Shown here piece after piece: positions 1 to 7,916 of a DNA stretch of 64,000 bases. The first letter of the stretch is position 1. Every line of letters begins with the position of its first letter. Both the position numbers and the translations under genes were made by a program. The notes below the pieces were generated by a model that worked only from the letters and a program-made list of their open reading frames with translations, searched no databases and was not told the DNA's origin. Source of the stretch: Buchananella felis (GTDB lineage: Bacteria; Actinomycetota; Actinomycetes; Actinomycetales; Actinomycetaceae); assembly GCF_041380015.1 (NCBI RefSeq), contig NZ_CP159978.1; one strand, given 5' to 3'.

Positions 1-224
1 GTGGGCACCACGCCGCTGGGCTCGGGGTCCGGCACGTCCACGTCGATCCACGGCACGGCCGGCAGCGGGTCCGACTTGCCCAGGGCCACCCCGCCGGCGC
101 GGATGCCGCCGCTCGCGGCGATGTCGGCCACCTTGGAGCGGGACATGCCCAGCATGCGCGAGAGCGCGGTGTCCACCCGTTCCCCCACCAGGGCGTCGGG
201 CACCGGGAAGGAGCGTTCGGTCAC
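1..224 (-). CDS. RluA/RluD-family pseudouridine synthase, N-terminal part (cut by window edge)
   Basis: The first 74 codons are visible, starting at GTG 224, which overlaps the TGA of lspA as GTGA. The product begins VTERSFPVPDALVGERVD and continues through an S4-type RNA-binding segment (SRMLGMSRSKVADIAASGGI). This is how RluA-family 23S rRNA pseudouridine synthases begin, before their catalytic domain, which lies outside the window. The lspA-rluD pairing at the end of a dcw region is common in Actinobacteria and supports the call. The catalytic Asp cannot be checked here, so the exact member of the family stays open. Confidence 0.8.
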   Translation of the reverse strand, partial: MTERSFPVPDALVGERVDTALSRMLGMSRSKVADIAASGGIRAGGVALGKSDPLPAVPWIDVDVPDPEPSGVVP

Positions 225-871
225 TGCCGCCCCTCCTCGCTGGCTGCCTCCGGCGCGCCCGCCTCGGCCTTTGCCACCTCGTAGGCGTCCGTCTCGTCGG
301 CATCGGCCTCCGCAGCGTCCTCGGCGTCCGCCTCGGCGTCGGCAACGGCCGGGCCGGCGGTAGCTGCGTCTGGCTCGGCGGCGGCGTCGGCCACCTCCCA
401 CGGCTCGATGCCGCGCAGGGAGAGGTAGGCGAGCGCCAGGGCGGCCCCCACCAGCGCGATGTCAGCCACGTTGCCGATGAACCAGTTGCCGTAGGCGATG
501 AAGTCCACCACGTGCCCGTGCAGGAAGCCAGGGGCGCGGAACATGCGGTCGATCAGGTTGCCCACCGCGCCGCCAAGGAACACGCCCACCGTGACCGCCC
601 ACCGCACGCTGGTCATCCTGGGGGCCAACCGGATGATGACGGCCACGGTCAGCAGCGCCAACACGCCGAAAACCCAGGTGGCGCCCTCCCCGAAGGAGAA
701 GGAGGCACCCGGGTTGTAGTGCAGTTCCAGGCCCAGCCACTGGCCCAGCAGCGCCTGGCGCTCGCGCCCGGTCAAAGCGGCGATGGCCCACACCTTGGTG
801 GCCTGGTCCAGAGCAACGACCCCCAGGCCGGCTGCGGTTAGGGAAGCAAGCGCGGTGCGGTTGCTCGGCAT
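221..871 (-). CDS. lspA: Lipoprotein signal peptidase (signal peptidase II)
   Basis: This membrane aspartyl protease removes signal peptides from prolipoproteins after lipid attachment. Four hydrophobic segments are visible. The family signatures are YNPGASF near residues 52-58, GNLIDR with catalytic Asp108, and FIGNVADI with catalytic Asp137. The core ends near residue 158. An acidic Ala/Asp/Glu-rich tail of about 55 residues follows, which most LspA proteins lack and which would lie in the cytoplasm or at the membrane face. A good ribosome site (GGAGGAG) precedes ATG 871. The stop overlaps the GTG of the downstream pseudouridine synthase gene by four bases. Confidence 0.95.
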   Translation of the reverse strand: MPSNRTALASLTAAGLGVVALDQATKVWAIAALTGRERQALLGQWLGLELHYNPGASFSFGEGATWVFGVLALLTVAVIIRLAPRMTSVRWAVTVGVFLGGAVGNLIDRMFRAPGFLHGHVVDFIAYGNWFIGNVADIALVGAALALAYLSLRGIEPWEVADAAAEPDAATAGPAVADAEADAEDAAEADADETDAYEVAKAEAGAPEAASEEGRQ

Positions 872-938
872 AAGTCTCCTCCATACCAGGCGGGGCGGTG
901 ACGGTCACCCGTCACCGCCCCGCCGGCGTTAACTAGCT

Positions 939-1556
939 TCAGTCCAGAGTCGGGCGGTCCAGGCTCGTGTTGACCACGTTCTCGACCAGGGACTCCAGGT
1001 AGGTGCGCAGGCGCTGGCGGTACTCCGCCTCGTACTCGCGCAGCTCGTCGATCTTGCGCTCCAGCAGGGAGCGGTCCTGCTCGAGGCGGGCCAGGGTGCG
1101 GGAGTGCTGGTCCTCGGCCTCGCGGACGATGCGCTCGGCCTCAGTGCGGGCCTCGGCGACCAGGCGGTCACCCTCGGCGCGGCCGTTGGCGACGTACTCG
1201 TCGTGCAGGCGCTGGGCCAGCAGCAGCATGCTGGTGGCGGACTCGGGCTCGCTGACGGCCGGGGCGGCGGCAACGGGCTCGGGCACCACGGGGGCGGGCT
1301 CGGGCTCGACAACGGGCTCCACCGGGGCCTCGACCACGGGGGCCGCGACGGCCTCGCCACCCTGGGAGAGCTCGGCGATGCGACGCTCGGCGGCGGCGAG
1401 CTTCTCGCGCAGTTCCTCGTTCTCGGCGTTGAGCTCGCGCAGGGTCTCCGCGACCTCGTCCAGAAAGTCGTCGACCTCGTCCTGGTCGTAGCCCTCACGG
1501 AACTTGGTCGCAAGGAAACGCTTGTGCAGCACGTCATCCGTAGTGAGCAGCGCCAT
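939..1556 (-). CDS. divIVA: DivIVA/Wag31 polar growth and septum-site protein
   Basis: This coiled-coil scaffold recruits the wall-synthesis machinery to curved membrane in Actinobacteria. The N-terminal lipid-binding domain is recognisable (KFREGYDQDEVDDFLDEV, about residues 18-35), followed by a first coiled coil to about residue 65. A Pro/Val/Glu/Ala-rich linker (about 68-108) precedes a long C-terminal coiled coil (110-195) rich in Arg and Glu. At 205 residues it is shorter than many Wag31 proteins. It sits downstream of sepF and ftsZ, as in other actinobacteria, but is separated from sepF by 133 bases that carry a -10-like TAGGGT. It is probably transcribed partly on its own. Confidence 0.93.
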   Translation of the reverse strand: MALLTTDDVLHKRFLATKFREGYDQDEVDDFLDEVAETLRELNAENEELREKLAAAERRIAELSQGGEAVAAPVVEAPVEPVVEPEPAPVVPEPVAAAPAVSEPESATSMLLLAQRLHDEYVANGRAEGDRLVAEARTEAERIVREAEDQHSRTLARLEQDRSLLERKIDELREYEAEYRQRLRTYLESLVENVVNTSLDRPTLD

Positions 1557-1644
1557 TCAAGTCACCTCTCGATAGGCGGGTGCACCTGGCGGCGCCCCTC
1601 TTGTCCTCTTTGAAACAGAGCCAAAGTTCTGCTTCAGCTCCCTC

Positions 1645-1650
1645 ACCCTA
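1645..1650 (-). promoter_or_regulatory. Candidate -10 element for divIVA
   Basis: TAGGGT on the minus strand lies about 90 bases upstream of the divIVA start, inside the longest gap of the sepF-divIVA stretch. It matches the TANNNT actinobacterial -10. No clear -35 was seen. Confidence 0.4.
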
Positions 1651-1689
1651 GCACGCGTGTCCGCGCAGGCCACGCGAAAAAGGGGCTAT

Positions 1690-2085
1690 TTAGTCTGACA
1701 ACTTAGCGACGGTCACGTGTTCCGGCACCAGCAGGTAGACGTCCTGGGTGACCATGGAGAAGCTGCCGCTGCAGCCGGCCACGACGCCGCAGGCGAAGTC
1801 GTAGACGCGGGTGCGCTCGACCTCGGAGGCGCCCGAAATGTCCAGGATGACGGGGACGCCGGAGACGAGTTCGGGCACGAACTTGCCGCACTCCTCAATG
1901 TTGCGGGGGCGGCACGTGGTCATGCGGGTCTCGACCGCTACGGGGGCGGGGTGCAGCGGGGTCACCTCCGCGTAGGTCTCTTCCTCGTCCCCGTAGTAGT
2001 AATCAGACTCGAATGCCTCGGTTTCAGGAATCTCTTCCTCCGCAGGCTGGGCGGCGAAGAACCGTCCGAACATTCCGTTTGCCAT
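1690..2085 (-). CDS. sepF: SepF cell division protein
   Basis: SepF links FtsZ filaments to the membrane in bacteria without FtsA. The protein starts MANGMFGRFFAAQP, a short amphipathic membrane-binding helix. An acidic linker (EETEAFESDYYYGDEEE region) follows, then the DUF552/SepF fold from about residue 54 to 131 (TCRPRNIEECGKFVPELVSGVPVI). The length of 131 residues is at the short end for actinobacterial SepF because the linker is compact. It follows pgeF by 32 bases. The usual yggT gene between sepF and divIVA is absent; only a 133-base spacer is present. Confidence 0.95.
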   Translation of the reverse strand: MANGMFGRFFAAQPAEEEIPETEAFESDYYYGDEEETYAEVTPLHPAPVAVETRMTTCRPRNIEECGKFVPELVSGVPVILDISGASEVERTRVYDFACGVVAGCSGSFSMVTQDVYLLVPEHVTVAKLSD

Positions 2086-2117
2086 GTCTGCTCCTTGTGG
2101 GCGCCGTTGGGTCCACG

Positions 2118-2990
2118 CTAACTATCGGCGGGGATTTTTCCGTGGTTTTGCGCGGCGTGTTGCGCAATGACGATGAGGGCTTGCCTGCCGGTGGGGCCGC
2201 TGCGTCGGTAGGAGTAGTAGTTGGCGTCCTCCTGGGTGCACTGCCGGCTCTGGTAGGCGATCTCTACCCCGGCGCGCTCCAGTTCGCGTCTCACGCCGGC
2301 GGCGAGGTCGAGGGCGGGCGTGCCCCAGCGGCTGGTGGTGACCAGGTGGGGATGGGTGGGTTCGACCTGCCGGGCCAGTTCGAAGCCGACCTCGTAGCAG
2401 GCGGCGCAGATGTGGGCGCCGATGACTGCCTGGAGGCGGGCACCGGGGCTTAGCTTTTGGCGGGCGGCGCTGATGGCGTTGGCGACCACCCCGGCCAGGA
2501 GCCCCGCCCTGCCGGCGTGCACCGCCACGGCCACGCTGCCGTCGGTGGCGAGCAGGGCGAGTGGTACGCAGTCGGCCACCACCACGGCGGGGCAGAGGCC
2601 GGCCTGGGTGCTTAGCAGCGCGTCTGCGGTGGGGATGGGGGTCGACGTTGCCGCCGTCCGCCCGGTGCCCGCGCCCGCGCTGCGTCCCGCCGCCTCGCCG
2701 GGGGCCTCGGGGCTGGGCCCGTCCCCGGCAGCGTCGGCGCAGATGGCGGAGTGGATCTGGTTCATCCAGACCGCGCGGCAGCCGGGTGGGAGTAGGCCTG
2801 CCAGGAGGGCGCGGTTGGCGGCCACGGCGCCGGGGTCGTCGCCCACGTGGTCGCCCATGTTGGCCCCACCGCCACCTCGGGGGCTGGCCCAGGTCCCGCC
2901 TGATACTCCCCCGTTGGCGTTGGTCAGGACGACGCTGCCGCCGGGCAGGTCCACGTGGACCCACCCGGCGGCAGTGCTGTTAGCGATCAA
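2118..2990 (-). CDS. pgeF: PgeF/YfiH-family peptidoglycan editing or polyphenol-oxidase-like protein
   Basis: Members of this family (YfiH, PgeF, LACC1) are zinc-dependent purine-processing or peptidoglycan-editing enzymes, usually found next to ftsZ in Gram-positives. Zinc-site motifs are visible: NQIHS near residue 77, ADCVPLALL (Cys of the metal site) and VHAGRAGLLAG. Between the first His and ADC there is an Ala/Gly/Thr-rich insertion (about residues 90-120, PEAPGEAAGRSAGAGTG) that looks like expanded low-complexity DNA. The reading frame opens with a TTG that immediately follows the ftsZ TGA. Downstream starts are possible, so the first dozen residues are uncertain. Confidence 0.85.
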   Translation of the reverse strand: MIANSTAAGWVHVDLPGGSVVLTNANGGVSGGTWASPRGGGGANMGDHVGDDPGAVAANRALLAGLLPPGCRAVWMNQIHSAICADAAGDGPSPEAPGEAAGRSAGAGTGRTAATSTPIPTADALLSTQAGLCPAVVVADCVPLALLATDGSVAVAVHAGRAGLLAGVVANAISAARQKLSPGARLQAVIGAHICAACYEVGFELARQVEPTHPHLVTTSRWGTPALDLAAGVRRELERAGVEIAYQSRQCTQEDANYYSYRRSGPTGRQALIVIAQHAAQNHGKIPADS

Positions 2991-4301
2991 TCAGGACTCG
3001 ACCGTGCGCAGGAACTTCGGCGGGGTCAGGTTGGTCGCGTTGCTGCGCCCGTCCTCGTCGTAGATCCGGGGCATCTCCAGGCCCTGCTGGCCGCGGGCTG
3101 CCGGGGTGGAGGGCACGAAGGTCGGCATCGCGTTGCCGTCCAGGGCGCCCACCATGACGGCGTCCTCGTCGTCCTCGATCGTGGGCGGCAGCACCGGGGC
3201 GCGGTGCGCGGCGCGGGTGGAGGCGGTCGCCACGGTGGGGGGAACCACGGGCTCGGGGGCCGGGGTGGGCAGGGTGCCGGTCTGGCGGGCGGCCGCCACC
3301 ATGGCGTCGGCCGGGCGGTAGACCTTGCTGTCGGCGGGGGCGCTCTCCTCGCCGCTGACGTTGTCGAAGCCCGCCGCGATGACGGTCACGCGCATCTCGT
3401 CGCCCAGGGAGTCGTCCAGGGCCATACCGGTGATGATGTTGGCCTCGGGGTGGACGGCCTCGGCAACCAGGTCTGCGGCCTCGGACATCTCGTTCATGCC
3501 CATGGAGGCACCCGCCTGGCAGTAGACCAGCACGCCGTGGGCGCCGTTGATGGTGGCCTCGATCAGCGGGGAGCTGATGGCCGCCTCGGCGGCGGTGAGG
3601 GCGCGGCCCGGCCCGGAGGCGGTGCCGATGCCCATGATGGCGGTGCCGGCGTCCTTCATGACGGACTTGACGTCCGCGAAGTCCACGTTGATCACGCCGG
3701 GGGTGGTGATGAGGTCGGTGATGCCCTGCACGCCCATCTGCAGCACCTGGTCGGCGGTACGGAAGGCGTCCAGCATGGAGATGTCAGGGTCGTTGATGTC
3801 CAGCAGGCGGTCGTTGGGGATCACGATGATGGTGTCCACCTCGGCGCGCAGCGCCTCCACGCCGGCCTCGGCCTGCTTGGCGCGGCGGCGGCCCTCGAAG
3901 CGGAAGGGGCGGGTGACGACGCCGACGGTGAGCGCGCCCAGGGAGCGGGCGATGCGGGCCACGACGGGCGCACCGCCGGTGCCGGTGCCGCCGCCCTCGC
4001 CGGCGGTAACGAAGACCATGTCCGCGCCGCGCAAGGCCTCGGCGATGTCCTCCTCGTGGTCCTCCGCGGCGCGCTTGCCGACGCTCGGGTCGGCGCCGGC
4101 GCCCAGGCCACGGGTGATCTCGCGGCCGATCTCCAGCTTCACGTCGGCGTCGCACATCAGGAGAGCCTGAGCGTCAGTGTTGATGGCGATGAATTCAACG
4201 CCCCGCACGTCGGCCTCGATCATGCGGTTGACGGCATTGACGCCACCACCGCCGATGCCGACGACCTTGATGACGGCCAGGTAGTTCTGCGGTGAAGCCA
4301 T
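2991..4301 (-). CDS. ftsZ: Cell division GTPase FtsZ
   Basis: FtsZ is the tubulin-like GTPase that forms the division ring. The GTP-binding signature GGGTGTG lies at residues 103-109 and the synergy-loop NVDFADV at about 205-211. The globular core ends near residue 317 (VIAAGFD). A disordered linker of about 100 residues rich in Pro, Ala and Thr follows, ending in a short C-terminal peptide (PPKFLRTVES) that should bind SepF. The start ATG has GGGGAGGGACGTC upstream. The 250 bases upstream hold several inverted repeats, so ftsZ probably has its own regulated promoter besides read-through from ftsQ. Confidence 0.98.
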   Translation of the reverse strand: MASPQNYLAVIKVVGIGGGGVNAVNRMIEADVRGVEFIAINTDAQALLMCDADVKLEIGREITRGLGAGADPSVGKRAAEDHEEDIAEALRGADMVFVTAGEGGGTGTGGAPVVARIARSLGALTVGVVTRPFRFEGRRRAKQAEAGVEALRAEVDTIIVIPNDRLLDINDPDISMLDAFRTADQVLQMGVQGITDLITTPGVINVDFADVKSVMKDAGTAIMGIGTASGPGRALTAAEAAISSPLIEATINGAHGVLVYCQAGASMGMNEMSEAADLVAEAVHPEANIITGMALDDSLGDEMRVTVIAAGFDNVSGEESAPADSKVYRPADAMVAAARQTGTLPTPAPEPVVPPTVATASTRAAHRAPVLPPTIEDDEDAVMVGALDGNAMPTFVPSTPAARGQQGLEMPRIYDEDGRSNATNLTPPKFLRTVES

Positions 4302-4551
4302 GACGACGTCCCTCCCCTTTGGAAAACCTTAACCCTCAACGTGAGGGTTATAGTTATGTCATTTCCTGCTAGGGAAATGAAACCGTGTCGCGGCCCCAAA
4401 AACGGTTGCGACACGCGGAAACCACACCGGTGTGATTTGAGTGGGCCGCACGCCACGCCTCAGGGCGCCCCACGCGCCCTCCGTTCAGGGCACCGAAGGC
4501 CGCCGGCACGCGCGCCGAGCGCCCCTCGCCGGCGTGGAGGGCCGGCGCCCG
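4302..4551 (-). promoter_or_regulatory. ftsZ upstream regulatory region with four inverted repeats
   Basis: This is the longest gene-free gap inside the dcw cluster. Four dyads are visible: TAACCCTCA-N3-TGAGGGTTA at 4330-4350, TCATTTCC-N6-GGAAATGA at 4359-4380, CGTGTCGC-N16-GCGACACG at 4384-4415, and the perfect CACACCGGTGTG at 4423-4434. A TATAAC -10-like hexamer lies between the first two on the minus strand. The dyads are likely operators or leader hairpins for ftsZ. The ftsQ-proximal 115 bases are GC-rich and contain weaker hairpins. Confidence 0.6.
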
Positions 4552-5391
4552 CTAGTTCAGCGTCGTGGGCCGATCCGGGTTGGAGACGTCGTACTGCTTG
4601 GCGGGGGTATCAAGCAGCAGCGAGAGCACCCGGCCCTTCAGCTCCGGTTCGCTCTGGTCCCCCCACAGCACGGTGGCGCCCCCGTTCAGCGTCAACACCA
4701 CCTGCCCGGCCGCGCTGACCTCGCACTTGGCCAGCTTCTCCTTCACGTTCTGCGGCAGGGCGCGGCTCACCACCGCCCCGGTCCGCGCTTGCACGCCCCG
4801 CTCCCCGCCGTCGGCCAGGTGCACCACCGGCAGGCCGCCCGCATCCCCGGCCACCTTCAGGCTCGCCCCGGCGGGGGTGAAGAGCTCGAAGGTGCCATCA
4901 GCAAGCGGCACGGCAATCGCGGGGGCCACCGTGGTCACCGCCACGTCGATCCCCTGGGGGGCGTTCTTGCGCACCCGCGCGTCCTCGACCGTGGGCAGCT
5001 GCTCCACCGCAGCCTCCACATCGCCCGTGCTGAGCAGAAGCAGCGGTCGACCCACGAACGGTTCGATCGCCGCGCGCACCTCGGCCTCCACGGCCGGGGT
5101 GGCCCCGTCGATCAGCACGGCGTCCGCGCGCAGCTTGTAGAACGGGGAGAGCACGCCCAGCCCGACCACCGCGCCCACCAGCACCACGGGCACGCCCCAC
5201 AGGGCCAGCTTGCGGGTGACCTGCTTGCGGCGCGCGCTCTTGCGCTCCCAGATGCGCATGGTCAGGTCGGCCGGCCCGGGAGAGGTCTCCTCCCACTGGC
5301 CGCTGCGGCTCAGGCGCCGCGCCACGTCGGCGCTTGCCTCCGCCTGCCCGGGCCGCTCCAACTGCCCGGCGCGCGTCTCCTCCTGGTCCAT
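4552..5391 (-). CDS. ftsQ: FtsQ/DivIB divisome protein
   Basis: FtsQ is a single-pass membrane protein connecting early and late divisome parts. A charged cytoplasmic N-terminus of about 62 residues is followed by one membrane segment (LALWGVPVVLVGAVVGLGVL, about 63-82). The POTRA domain comes next (SPFYKLRADAVLIDGATPAVEAEV), then the FtsQ beta domain. Its place between murC and ftsZ is diagnostic. It starts three bases after the murG-murC stop codon. The sequence is divergent, as usual for FtsQ, so the call rests on topology, POTRA pattern and position. Confidence 0.92.
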   Translation of the reverse strand: MDQEETRAGQLERPGQAEASADVARRLSRSGQWEETSPGPADLTMRIWERKSARRKQVTRKLALWGVPVVLVGAVVGLGVLSPFYKLRADAVLIDGATPAVEAEVRAAIEPFVGRPLLLLSTGDVEAAVEQLPTVEDARVRKNAPQGIDVAVTTVAPAIAVPLADGTFELFTPAGASLKVAGDAGGLPVVHLADGGERGVQARTGAVVSRALPQNVKEKLAKCEVSAAGQVVLTLNGGATVLWGDQSEPELKGRVLSLLLDTPAKQYDVSNPDRPTTLN

Positions 5392-5394
5392 TGC

Positions 5395-7911
5395 CTAGCG
5401 CTCCCGCAGGGCGGCCAGCACGTCATCGGCCTGCTCGGTGATGCTGCCCGCGCCCACGGTGAGCAGCAGGTCCCCGTCCTTCGCCCACTGGGCCAGCTCG
5501 CGCGCGCCCTGAACGCGGTCGGCAACGTACACCAGCGCCGGATCGTGCCCGGTGATAGTGCGCCCGTCCACCCCCGGCACCGGGTCCTCGCGGGCCGCGT
5601 AGACGTCGGTGACGATCGCCCGGTCGGCCAGCGCCAGCGCCCGGGCGAACTGCTCGGCAAAGTTAACGGTGCGGGAGTACAGGTGGGGCTGGAACAGCAC
5701 GCCCACCCGTCCCCGCGTGGCGCTGCGCGCCGCGCGCAAGGTGGCCTCCACCTCCGTGGGGTGGTGGGCGTAGTCGTCCACCACCTGCACGCCGCGCTCC
5801 TGCCCCCGCAGCTCGAAGCGGCGCCCGGTCCCGGCAAATCCGCTCAGCGACGCCGCCGCCCGCTCCAACGGCACCCCCAGCGCGCCCAGCGCCGCCACGG
5901 CGCCAGCGGCGTTCAGCTCCACGTGGTCGCCCGGCACCGCCAGGCGCAACTGCGCGCCCTGGCCGGCGGACTCCACGCGCGCCTGTTCGCCGTGCCCCGA
6001 GAGCAGCACGTGCTCCCCCGCCTGCGGGGTGCGCCCGTAGGTGACCACCCGCAGCTCGGGCGAGACGCGCTGGCGCAGCGCCACGCAGCCGGGGTCGTCT
6101 CCGCACAGCACCAACGTGCCGCCCGGCACCACCCGCGCCGCGAAGTCCACGAATGCCTGCTCGAACTTCTCCCTGGTGCCGTAGTGGTCCAGGTGGTCGG
6201 GCTCGATGTTAGTCACCAGCGCCACCGTGGGGGCGTAGTTCAGGAACGAGGCGTCGGACTCGTCTGCCTCGGCAACGAACACTCCCCCCTGCCCCAGGTG
6301 CGCCCCCGAGCCCACCCCGGCGATGCTCGAGCCCACCGCCCAGGAGGGGTCCAGCCCCGCCGCGCGCCCGGCCACCGCCAGCATCGCGGAGGTGGTGGTC
6401 TTGCCGTGCGCTCCGGCCACGGCCACGAAACGGTCCTGGCGGGCCGCGAAGGCCAGCGCCTGGGAGCGGTGCCACACGCGCTGGGCGCGCTCGCGCGCCA
6501 CCGCCAGCTCCGGGTTGGACTCGCGCACCGCAGTGGAGACCACCACGGTCGCCTCGGCAGGCACCTGACCGGCCGCGTGGCCCACGTGCACCGTGGCCCC
6601 CAGGGCCCGCAGGTGGGCCAAGACCGCAGAATCGGCGCGGTCGGAGCCGCTGACAACAAAACCCTGGGCCAAAAGCAGCTCGGCGATCACGCTCATCCCG
6701 GCCCCGCCGATCCCGATGAAGTGGAACACGGGGCGGCCCTCCTCTTTGCCCGCCGGGGCGGCAGCGTCGTCCACCCGGGCGTCCTCAGCGGGGGCGGCAG
6801 CGGGGGCGCTCACCAGCGCCAGGCTCCGGGCGGCCATCTGCTCGGCGGCGTCGATGCGGCCCACGCTCGCGGCGGCGGCGCCCATCGCCTCCAGGCGGGC
6901 CGCATCCCGCACCAGCTCCTGCGCGCGCAGCACGAAGTCGACCCCCACCTGGGAGTCCTCCACCAGCAGGGCACCGCCCGCCTTGACGGCGTCGGCCGCG
7001 TTCAGCCGCTGCTCGCCGTTGCCGATCGGCAGCGGCACGTAGATCGCCGGCAGCCCCAGGGCGCACAGCTCGCTCACCGTGCCCGCTCCCGCCCGGCACA
7101 CCACCAGGTCCGCCGCCGCCAGGGCCAGCTCCATCTGGGGCAGGTAGTCCAACACGTGGTAGTTCGCCCGGTCCGCAGCGGCCTGCCGCACCGGCGCGTC
7201 CTTGCCCTTGCCGGTCAGGTGCAGCACCTGCACCTCCAGCCGCGCGGCGGCGGCCGCGAAAGCGTCGTTGATGCTCTTGGCCCCCAGCGAGCCGCCGGTG
7301 ACCAGGATGGTCGGCAGGGCGGGGTCCAGCCCCAGCTGCTCGGCCGCGCGCCGTCGCACCTGGGCCGCGCGACCGTGGGCGCGGTCCTCGGCCAGCTCCC
7401 TGATGGCGGGGCGCAGCGGCAGGCCGATGCACTGCGTCCCTCCCTTCCGGGCGCGCAGCGGCGTGGACGGGAAGGTGATCGCCACGAACTGCGCAAAGCG
7501 AGCCCCCCACTTGTTGGCCCAGCCCGGGCGGGCGTTCTGCTCGTGGATCGCCACCGGGATCCCGGCGCGCTTGGCCGCCAGGTAGGCGGGGGTGGAGACG
7601 TAGCCGCCCATGCCGATCACCAGGTCGATCCGCTCGCGCCGCAGCAGGGACTGCACGTCCCGGATGGCCCCGAGGAAGCGGGAGGGGAAGCGCAGCGCGT
7701 CCAGGTTGGGCCTGCGCGGGGCGGGCACCTTGGCGATGGTCTCCAGCCGCAGCCCGGCGGCGGGCACCAGCGTGGTCTCTAGGCCCTGGGCGGTGCCCAG
7801 CGCCACCATGTCCTGCCTGGGCACGCCCAGTTCCTCCAGGGCGCTGGCAACCGCCAGCATCGGGTTGACGTGCCCAGCGGTACCGCCACCGGCCAACAAA
7901 ACGCGCACCAT
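5395..7911 (-). CDS. murG-murC: MurG-MurC fusion: GlcNAc transferase plus UDP-MurNAc-L-alanine ligase
   Basis: One uninterrupted frame of 838 residues joins two normally separate enzymes. Residues 1 to about 370 are MurG, which adds GlcNAc to lipid I; visible are GGGTAGHVNP at 8-17, IGMGGYVS near 100 and the donor-site GAGTVSELCALGLPAI near 275. An Ala/Pro/Asp/Glu linker covers about 371-391. MurC, which ligates L-Ala to UDP-MurNAc, runs from about 393 (FHFIGIGGAGMS), with ATP loop GAHGKTTT at 500-507 and EADESD following. ATG 7911 was chosen over the upstream frame extension because it has GGGGAG nine bases before it and lies six bases after the ftsW stop. An internal GTG at 6729, with GAGGAGGG seven bases upstream, could also yield free MurC. 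Confidence 0.93.
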   Translation of the reverse strand: MVRVLLAGGGTAGHVNPMLAVASALEELGVPRQDMVALGTAQGLETTLVPAAGLRLETIAKVPAPRRPNLDALRFPSRFLGAIRDVQSLLRRERIDLVIGMGGYVSTPAYLAAKRAGIPVAIHEQNARPGWANKWGARFAQFVAITFPSTPLRARKGGTQCIGLPLRPAIRELAEDRAHGRAAQVRRRAAEQLGLDPALPTILVTGGSLGAKSINDAFAAAAARLEVQVLHLTGKGKDAPVRQAAADRANYHVLDYLPQMELALAAADLVVCRAGAGTVSELCALGLPAIYVPLPIGNGEQRLNAADAVKAGGALLVEDSQVGVDFVLRAQELVRDAARLEAMGAAAASVGRIDAAEQMAARSLALVSAPAAAPAEDARVDDAAAPAGKEEGRPVFHFIGIGGAGMSVIAELLLAQGFVVSGSDRADSAVLAHLRALGATVHVGHAAGQVPAEATVVVSTAVRESNPELAVARERAQRVWHRSQALAFAARQDRFVAVAGAHGKTTTSAMLAVAGRAAGLDPSWAVGSSIAGVGSGAHLGQGGVFVAEADESDASFLNYAPTVALVTNIEPDHLDHYGTREKFEQAFVDFAARVVPGGTLVLCGDDPGCVALRQRVSPELRVVTYGRTPQAGEHVLLSGHGEQARVESAGQGAQLRLAVPGDHVELNAAGAVAALGALGVPLERAAASLSGFAGTGRRFELRGQERGVQVVDDYAHHPTEVEATLRAARSATRGRVGVLFQPHLYSRTVNFAEQFARALALADRAIVTDVYAAREDPVPGVDGRTITGHDPALVYVADRVQGARELAQWAKDGDLLLTVGAGSITEQADDVLAALRER

Positions 7912-7916
7912 TTTCC

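Noticed and set aside
1..363. 120-codon plus-strand frame at the left edge
   Set aside because: Opposite to the S4-domain sequence of the pseudouridine synthase and the lspA tail; composition is not protein-like.
4441..7782. 1113-codon plus-strand open frame
   Set aside because: It lies antisense to ftsQ and murG-murC and encodes a His/Gly/Gln/Arg-rich product typical of antisense frames in high-GC genes.
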